NCBI RefSeq assembly: GCF_032118995.1
Contig: NC_092661.1
Location: forward strand, 8,246,494-8,310,493
Direction: 5' to 3'
Length of the DNA stretch: 64,000 bases
Source: Asterias amurensis
Taxonomy: Eukaryota > Echinodermata > Asteroidea > Forcipulatida > Asteriidae
This document shows, one piece after another, positions 56,153 to 64,000 of the stretch (positions are counted from its first letter, which is position 1; every line of letters starts with the position of its first letter). The translations under genes and the position numbers were made by a program. The notes beneath the pieces were generated by a model that worked only from the letters and a program-made list of their open reading frames with translations, was not told the DNA's origin and did not search any database.

Positions 56153-56533
56153 AAAGGGAAGGTACACGTTTGGTAATTACATGTAGGCCTACTCAAAACA
56201 AATATTAACTTAAAAACTTACTTGGTAACGAGCATTGTAGAGCTGTTGAAAGTATAAAACATTGTGAGAAACAGCTCCCTCTGAAGTAGCATAGATTTTG
56301 AGAAAGAGGTAAATTCTCACTAAAATAATAAAAGACTTCTAGCCAGTCTTTATTCCTATCTGAAAGCACACAAATTCGTCCAACAAGAGTGTTTTTTCTC
56401 TCATCATTTTCTCGCAACTTCGATGACCAATTTAGCTCAAATTTTCACAGGCTTGTTATTTCATGCTTATGTTGGGATACACTAAGTGAGAAGATTGGTC
56501 TTTGACAATTACCAAACTTGTACCTTCCCTTTA
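56153..56533 (+). mobile_element. TTAA-type repeat family A', complete
   Basis: TTAAAGGGAAGGTACACGTT to CTTGTACCTTCCCTTTAA. The body resembles family A but the TIR differs, so it is a related lineage. Confidence 0.85.
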
Positions 56534-56577
56534 ACTAAGCTGCCACTCTGGAATTTGAAGTTTAAAGTGGAAACTTG

Positions 56578-56958
56578 AAGGCAGTGGACACTATTGGTAA
56601 TTACTCAAAATATTTATTGGCATAAAACCTTTCTTGGTGACGAGTAATGGGGAGAGGTAGATGGTATAAAACATTGTGAGAAACGGCTCCATCTGAAGTG
56701 CCATAGTTTTCGAGAAAGAAGTAATTTTCCACAAATTTGATTTCGAGACCTCTTTAGAACTTGAGGTCTCGAAATCAACCATCTAAACACACACAACTTC
56801 GCGTGAAAAGGGTGTTTTCTTCTTTCATTATTATCTCGCAATCTCGATGACCGATTGAGCTAAAATTTTCACAGGTTAGTTATTTTATGCATATGTTGAG
56901 ATACACCAACTGTGAAGGCTAGTCCTTGACAATTACCAATAGTGTCTACTGCCTTTAA
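56578..56958 (+). mobile_element. TTAA-type repeat family A, complete
   Basis: AAGGCAGTGGACACTATTGG to CCAATAGTGTCTACTGCCTTTAA, 45 bp after the A' copy and in the same orientation. Confidence 0.85.
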
Positions 56959-57491
56959 ATATTGTTTTAAATTCCATGAGATACATAAAAAAATTGTAAA
57001 TAATCATCTTGCATATTGTATCACCCCTGCGGTATAAAAGAATCGTCCAAGTGCGTCGAAAGCTTCATGGCGGATATTACCGTTCGTTACTAAATTCAGG
57101 TAAAAAAAAACACTTTTTTTTTTACAATTAAAAACACAATTTTTTCAACAGTTTGAAATGATTTAGGTGCATAGGACTCTTGTGCATATATTTGACTTAT
57201 GTTCAAATGTTCTGTTAAAGTGCATTGAAAAATTGTTGTTGTGAGGTTGTCGGTATTTAGTGCGACTGTTTTATTACAATTAGGCCTAGCCTACTTAACT
57301 TACTCATTTTATTTACTGTGGAAACAATAAATAAACCGTGAATGAATATTAATATTATATGACAAGAAGAAAAACACAAAAACAAACTAACAAATAAACA
57401 ACAGACAAACATTGAAGCAAACAAACCAACAAACATTTTAACAAATTCCAAAACTGATCATTCATGCTATTAACCCCGAGTTGTCGTGAGG

Positions 57492-58941
57492 CAGTCCTAC
57501 TACTTGCCGTCAATTCGCCGACTTGCCGTCAACTGGCCGTCAACTCATTTTCGTGCCGTCAACTCATTAAATTTACATGAAAAATTTATAAATGGGGCAC
57601 GGAAGTGATAAGTCTGGGCTAAATTACATATTTCCCATGGTTTTCGGTAAAAATTCATTCACAAAAACGACTTTGTGTTGATAAAAAAAAGGACCAATCA
57701 TTGACATCTTGGGCCAAGACTAATCCATGTGAAAAAGCAAGATGGCGGCCGACAGTTTTGCAGCTTCGAGATAATTTTTTCAAGAGAAAAAAACTCAATT
57801 TTTATTCCGAAATATGACCTTAAACTTACGCGAATTCTCTTTGAGTAGGCAGTTTCATCAAGTTGATTTCACGTGTACCAAAACACACACACACACAGCC
57901 CCGAAAAAAAAGAACGAAATCTATTAAATCATAACTCACATTTTGTACAACTCACAACTATGAGACTTGACAGCAGGCAGGAGCATTCTCTCCTCGTGCT
58001 TACATTTCAAAAAATTTTGAAATCGGATGAATAGTTTCGGAGATATTGTAAAAAATAGAGAGCAATGACAGAAACCGGATGCTTGGCCTCGCGTGCAGCG
58101 CCCATTCGTTTGTGCATGACGTCACCTTTGAACCCCGTGGACAACGGATTTCGGAAATCTTCGGAAAGCGCCGAAGAGCCTCGAAGACGTTTTTTTGCGA
58201 TGAGGGAGCACATGTTTACACAAAATGAGATAACGATTACATCATCGTGTAGTCGATAAATTGGTACATCTAGTCGCATAGCTTTTACCATGAAAACCTC
58301 TTTTTGTCGGCGTTTTCCGTTTTTTAATTTTGAATCAAGATTTTTTCCAGAGATAATTATCAAAATTGAATGCGACTTTGTCAGTGCTAATTCCCATACT
58401 TTTAAGATTAACTTGTGAAAATTTGGTGTAATTTGATTAATGTATTCTTCTACCTCCGAGAGGTTTTGTTCAACCATGTCTTGCAAAGTTGTCCTAAATA
58501 CGCACGAATGGATGTACGTCGCACAGTCTGCAAACCTCCCCATTGGTAGAGGGCGCTCGTCATATAGTGCGCCCTCTTTTGCCATAGGCTGTGCGTTAAA
58601 CTTGGCCGTGGCCGATATGAAGAAAAACATAACAATTGAACTTGAACACAGGTACGTTTTTTGCACGATCCACGCTCATTAAAGACGGTATATCTCTGCA
58701 ACCAAACATCCGATTTCAAAATCTTAAATTGATTTTTACTCCTTATAATACACCTTAACAGACCACATCTTGTCAGAGAAAAAATCACCTGCATTTAACT
58801 TCACTGAAACTGCCTACTTTGAGCTGACACTGCCTACTTTGAGCTGACACTTTACAGTTCTATGCTTCTTTTGTGGATTTTAAATGTATTGGATGAGTTG
58901 ACGGCGAGTTGACGGCGAGTTGACGGCAAGTAGTAGGACCC
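57492..58941. mobile_element. hAT-like element with subterminal GCCGTCAACTC repeats
   Basis: TCGTGAGG at 57484-57491 and again at 58942-58949 is an 8-bp target duplication. TIRs read CAGTCCTACTACTTGCCGTC and, inverted, GGGTCCTACTACTTGCCGTC. Inside each end are several 11-13-bp repeats (GCCGTCAACTC), four on the left and three on the right. A 219-codon open frame on the minus strand (58007-58666) has no motif I know. It seems to have inserted into a copy of the end of the 55819 element (TTGTCGGTATTTAGTGCGAC follows on the right). Confidence 0.7.
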
Positions 58942-59159
58942 TCGTGAGGGGTCGTGAGTTGTCGGTATTTAGTGCGACCGATCTTCGGCAATAAGGTTTA
59001 TCGCGATTCAGAAACACAATGCATTGTGGGAAGGAATGAGGGGCAGTTTCTATGCAGTTTCTACGACTCGCGCACGCAACGCCTATACCTTTGTGTGGGT
59101 TCAACAGCGTCCTCTCTTGATATTTTGCTATTCGCGATAAACCATAAATTGGTTGGGGC

Positions 59160-60583
59160 TAGACCCAGTAACTGGGGCGCTGTACTCCTTTTCAACAATT
59201 TTTGACTTTATCCGTCGTACTAGCGCCCCAGGGAATGGCACAGAATTTTAACGAATACCCAGTTTTTCGCGACACCCAGCCACAAAAAATGCCTCAAAAT
59301 GACAAAAAGACCAAACAAACTAGCTCAAAAATCGCCTACTCTATTCTCGATACGTCTAGGATGTAACATCAGGCATTTAATTGTACTCACGATCATTTTT
59401 TAAACTCCAAATCGAAGATTTATAACTCCGCATCGTGGAGCGATTGACAAGTCTGCGATTTTCGGATGTGTATGGTAACGAAACAAGGCGTCGCGTTGTG
59501 GGTGGATGTCCATCAACGGCTGTTTAATGCTACACTTGTTACAGGCGTTGCAGCGAATGCTATACATTGTACACGGGGATGGGTACAGGCGCTGCAGCTA
59601 GTGAGTGCCCACGTGTGTTCAATCATGGTCAACGTAACTTACACGGTGCCGGGTTGTTGGAAAATTATCAGAAAGGGGGTGAAAGGTTCTCAGAAAGGGA
59701 ATATTGTCTGAAAGAGGGGATTTTTCTGGTCTGAAGTCTGCTGGATGAAGCTGGATGGTTCTGGATGAAGTCTGCTGGTCTGGATTTTTCTGGTCATCGC
59801 CCCCCCCCCCCCCAAAAAAAAAAGGAAAAAACGAAAAAAAGGGGAAAAAAGATGATAAATAAATAAAAAAAAATTCTACAGTGACACTGGCAGCACTTAA
59901 CATTATAAGAAGCAATTTAACCATGCACAAAAATCGTAGGCCTAGATGAAGTACAGCGGTTTTTATTTATTTATCATATTTTTCCCCTTTTTTTGGGGGG
60001 GGGGGGGCGATGACCAGAAAAATCCCCTCTTTCAGACAATATTCCCTTTCTGAAAACCTTTCACCCCCTTTCTGATAATTTTCCAACAACCCGGCACCGT
60101 GTAAGTTACGTTGACCATGATTGAACGCACGTGGGCACTCGCTAGCTGCAGCGCCTGTACCCATCCCCGTGCACAATGTATAGCATTCGCTGCAACGCCT
60201 GTAACAAGTGTAGCATTAAACAGCCGTTGATGGACATCCACCCACAACGCGACGCCTTGTTTCGTTACCATACACATCCGAAAATCGCAGACTTGTCAAT
60301 CGCTCCACGATGCGGAGTTAAAAATCATCGATTTGGAGTTTAAAAAATGATCGTGAGTACAATTAAATGCCTGATGTTACATCCTAGACGTATCGAGAAT
60401 AGAGTAGGCGATTTTTGAGCTAGTTTGTTTGGTCTTTTTGTCATTTTGAGGCATTTTTTGTGGCTGGGTGTCGCGAAAAACTGGGTATTCGTTAAAATTC
60501 TGTGCCATTCCCTGGGGCGCTAGTACGACAGATAAAGTCAAAAATTGTTGAAAAGGAGTACAGCGCCCCAGTTACTGGGTCTA
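59160..60583. mobile_element. 1.42-kb near-perfect foldback element with 9-bp target duplication
   Basis: GGTTGGGGC at 59151-59159 is repeated exactly at 60584-60592. The TIR begins TAGACCCAGTAACTGGGG. The arms (about 59160-59873 and 59961-60583) are inverted copies along their whole length, apart from a small extra tandem piece in the left arm (TCTGCTGGATGAAGCTGGAT) and homopolymer differences. The loop is about 90 bp. Each arm contains the same 81-codon open frame starting MCMVTKQGVALWVDVHQRLF (59466-59711 plus; 60032-60277 minus), which I do not recognise. A 9-bp duplication and long TIRs suggest the Mutator superfamily. The high arm identity suggests recent origin or gene conversion. Confidence 0.9.
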
Positions 60584-60610
60584 GGTTGGGGCTTTAAGTT
60601 ATACAGTCAT

Positions 60611-61621
60611 TTGACCAGTTCGGGATCATTGACCAGTTCGGGATCACTTCAACTTTGCAATAACCAAATAGTTATATCACTTCTCATTATTACCAATTTC
60701 TGTTGATAAATGTGAAGATTAACACCCATTAAACCAACAAACCCAAAATAAGGTGCCAAACATCATCAGCAAATAAATTATGGCTGTTTTCCTGAAGGTT
60801 GTCTGCGAAATTTATCATTTTTTGGTGTAAAAATGTTGGTTGAAAAACACTGTTAAAACTTCTTACCTTTAGAATTGGAGTGCCGGGGCAAAAAATATTT
60901 ATGTAAAATGATAAAAATGTGTAAAAAAACATTCCTGTAAATACTGTGCAGACACCTTGTTTTTTTGAGGAGACGAAGTTACCAAAATCTTCTTTAGGGG
61001 GGCAACTTACCCTTGACCAGTTCGGGATCACTCAACATCTCATTGCGTCAAATGGTGCCGCACTAACTTACTAAGTATGGTAAAATCATACTACTGCAGT
61101 AGAAAGTTTATTCAGATGATTTTGAGTAACATTACTTCAACAAATTCTTTTAGATTTTTTTTTTTTGAGAAATTTAAACTTGGAGGGGTCGATAATGCTT
61201 TTTAGGTTCGCTTCACTTTTTCATTTGCCTTTGCTGTTGTTTTGTGGTTTTGTCACTGGGTTTTTGCGCTGCTATTGAAGACACTTGCATGACATTCACT
61301 AAACAAATGAAGTCCAAGTCCATGCCAACACACCTCTGAAGTTTTGTTTCCTTGAGAGACAGTTTTATGAATGGGAGTATGGGTTTGCAATAAAGGGCAC
61401 TCTACTGATTCAGAATAGATTCAACTGATCCTGAACTGGTCAAACAGGTGACAATACTTTTCTTAAAGCCTCTTCAAAAGAACTAACCTTTTTTTGTCAG
61501 TGAATACTTGGTGAGTTTTATGTCATGTTTAGGTAAACTGATAAACTTTTTTGTTTAAGATATCAAAGAAATTGCAACAAAAAACAATGTGAATTCAAAA
61601 AGTGATCCAGAACTGGTCAAA
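60611..61621. repeat. Dispersed 17-bp motif TGACCAGTTCGGGATCA, inverted set
   Basis: Direct copies at 60612, 60630 and 61014; inverted copies TGATCCTGAACTGGTCA at 61426 and TGATCCAGAACTGGTCA at 61603. The outer pair could be the ends of a 1-kb element. No coding sequence was recognised between. Confidence 0.6.
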
Positions 61622-61952
61622 CGACTGTACCAAACCATGGAGAGACGAATTCAACTGTAAACTGTGCATGGTTGTAAACTATGGTTCAGCTTCATATATA
61701 TCCATCTATTTGGTTATTAGTTTAATATCGGTATTTACGAATGTTTTATTTACAAAGAACAAAATCTTACTTTACCTCGGTTTTCCAGCTGCTTTGTGGT
61801 AGATGTTAGTTTCCAAACGCCAGGAGTCGATCGTTACACGTGAAAAGGATCCGAAATAACCACACTGTTAAGAACGCTTTTAGACTTGACCAAGTCCGTG
61901 CAGCATTTCTCGTGTTGCGAGTGGATGGGACCCACTGTGGCAAGTCACTTTG

Positions 61953-64000
61953 CCGTGCGTACAGTTTAAGAATTCATTTTATCATAGTTTGATAAAGCTC
62001 CATTGTATTTATTTGAGATTTTTAAAAATTAAAGACCACGCGAGTCCCTTTGCAGCATAGGCTACTGTGCGTGTGTAAACAACGTTCACCGCTGTGCGCA
62101 CAGTTTAAGATGTCATCAACGCCACGGGTCGATAAGTAAATCGGTTTATCAATACGGTATAATTCAAATTAGACCAATCAAAGACTGTCATTACCTAAAA
62201 AAAGCATTCATGTAGCATTACTGATTTTATCATAATTTTAAAATTCTCCATTATATTTGTTTCAGATTTATGAAAATTACATTCCACGAGTCCATTTGCA
62301 GCATACTGTGCGTGTGTACTACACTGCTGTGCGTACAGTTTACAATTTCATCAACGCCACGGGTCGATTTGTAAAACGGTTTATCTATATGGTATCAATC
62401 AAATTAAACCAATCAAAGACTGCCATTCCCTAAACAAAGGATTCATGTAGCATTACTGATTTTATCATAATTTTATAAAACTCCGTTATATTTATTTCAG
62501 ATTTTTTAAAAGTACACACCGCGAGTCCCTTTGTAGAATACTGTGCGCGTGTATTACACTGCTGTTCGCACAGTTTAAGATTTCATCAACGCCACGGGTC
62601 GATTTGTAAAACAGTTTATCAACACGTTATCATTCAAATTAGACCAATCAAAGACTGTCATTACCTAAACAAAGCATTCATGTAGCACTACTGATTTTAT
62701 CATAATTTTATAAAGCTCCGTTATATTTATTTCAGATTTTTGAAAAGTACACACCGCGAGTCCCTTTGCAGCCTAATTTATCTGTGTACATCGCTGCTGT
62801 GCGTACAGTTTACAATTTCATCAACGCCACGGGTCGATTTGTAAAACGGTTTATCAATACGTTATCATTCAAATTAGACCAATCAAAGACTGTCATTACC
62901 TAAACAAAGCATTCATGTAGCATTACTGATTTTATTATTATTTTATAAAGCTCCGTTATATTTATTTCAGATTTCTGAAAATTACACACCACGAGTCCCT
63001 TTGCAGCATACTGTGCGCGTATATTACACCGCTGTGCGTACAGTTTAAGATTTCATCAACGCCACGGGTCGATATGTAAATCGGTTTATCAATACGGTAT
63101 AATTCAAATTAGACCAATCAAAGACTGTCATTACCTAGACAAAGCATTCATGTAGCATTACTGATTTTATCATAATTTTAAAATTCTCCATTATATTTGT
63201 TTCAGATTTATGAAAATTACATTCCACGAGTCCATTTGCAGCATACTGTGCGTGTGTACTACACTGCTGTGCGTACAGTTTACAATTTCATCAACGCCAC
63301 GGGTCGATTTGTAAAACGGTTTATCTATATGGTATCAATCAAATTAAACCAATCAAAGACTGCCATTCCCTAAACAAAGGATTCATGTAGCAATACTGAT
63401 TTTATCATAATTTTATAAAACTCCGTTATATTTATTTCAGATTTTTTAAAAGTACACACCGCGAGTCCCTTTGTAGAATACTGTGCGCGTGTATTACACC
63501 GCTGTGCGCACAGTTTAAGATTTCATCAACGCCACGGGTCGATTTGTAAAACAGTTTATCAACACGTTATCATTCAAATTAGACCAATCAAAGACTGTCA
63601 TTACCTAAACAAAGCATTCATGTAGCACTACTGATTTTATCATAATTTTATAAAGCTCCGTTATATTTATTTCAGATTTTTGAAAAGTACACACCGCGAG
63701 TCCCTTTGCAGCCTAATTTATCTGTGTACATCGCTGCTGTGCGTACAGTTTACAATTTCATCAACGCCACGGGTCGATTTGTAAAACGGTTTATCAATAC
63801 GTTATCATTCAAATTAGACCAATCAAAGACTGTCATTACCTAAACAAAGCATTCATGTAGCATTACTGATTTTATTATTATTTTATAAAGCTCCGTTATA
63901 TTTATTTCAGATTTCTGAAAATTACACACCACGAGTCCCTTTGCAGCATACTGTGCGCGTATATTACACCGCTGTGCGTACAGTTTAAGATTTCATCAAC
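61953..64000. repeat. 235-bp satellite in a 4-monomer (940-bp) higher-order array
   Basis: GCCACGGGTCGAT recurs at 62121, 62356, 62591, 62826, 63061, 63296, 63531 and 63766, exactly 235 bp each time. Neighbouring monomers differ visibly, but monomers four apart are almost identical (62121 and 63061 differ at about three bases, 62356 and 63296 at about one). So the real unit is 940 bp. The array starts with a decayed monomer near 61953 and runs off the right edge. Confidence 0.95.

Larger units (their letters stand above)
55819..57264. mobile_element. Foldback element, ~255-bp TIRs, with two nested TTAA elements
   Basis: The left arm 55819-56075 starts CGCACTAAATACCGACAACT. The right arm 57010-57264 is its inverse. 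The arms share GTTCGTTACTAAATTC, TTCGAA/TCGAAAG and AATCGTCCAAGT segments. Two TTAA-type elements (56153-56533 and 56578-56958) fill the middle. No transposase was found. Confidence 0.75.

Noticed and set aside
58007..58666. 219-codon minus-strand frame treated as a host gene
   Set aside because: It lies inside the hAT-like element, has no recognised motif and no splice signals; kept only as an element feature.
61953..64000. CRISPR-like array
   Set aside because: Repeats are contiguous 235-bp monomers with no spacer structure, in a eukaryotic genome.

Overview
The window is nuclear DNA of a marine invertebrate deuterostome, most likely an echinoderm. A starfish is my best guess, resting on the gene repertoire and on the style of the short palindromic repeats; I could not search for a match. 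Coding exons are short, GT-AG spliced and sparse. Well over half of the sequence is repeats.

Layout. Four multi-exon genes and one intronless gene can be built with consistent splice phases. (1) An HTATSF1 (Tat-SF1) homologue on the minus strand, 12661 down to 6129: five coding exons are visible and the 3' part, including RRM2, is not. (2) A 12-exon SLC7-type amino-acid transporter light chain on the minus strand, 22002 down to 15463, complete at about 497 residues and with one GC-AG intron. (3) An intronless alpha-type (MHCK/eEF2K) protein kinase on the plus strand, 31295-32204, broken by one frameshift. (4) A five-exon, 400-residue plus-strand gene, 36070-43835, with an N-terminal C-x2-C...C-x2-C module and an acidic tail. 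I cannot name it, and it is the best candidate here for an undescribed protein. (5) An SRSF7/9G8-type splicing factor on the minus strand, 55463 down to 48082: RRM, zinc knuckle and RS domain, 199 residues. HTATSF1 and SRSF7 both act in splicing. Nothing suggests the genes work as a cluster; they look like ordinary single genes in repeat-rich DNA.

Repeats. The commonest class is short non-autonomous elements with terminal inverted repeats (TIRs), almost always bounded by TTAA and beginning TTAAAGG; I count at least six families of this form. A second class has 9-bp target-site duplications and TIRs beginning TAGACCCAGTGACTGGGG. It includes a 1.4-kb near-perfect foldback at 59160-60583. Other parts are an apparent hAT-like element at 57492-58941 (8-bp duplication), tRNA-derived SINEs, two LINE 3' fragments, a possible hammerhead-ribozyme scar of a Penelope-like element, and several palindromes sharing a GAGGCGAAGCCGAG core.

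The right edge, from about 61953 to past 64000, is a satellite. Its monomer is 235 bp and it is organised as a higher-order repeat of four monomers (940 bp). Intergenic stretches without an entry showed me no gene, RNA gene or CRISPR array.
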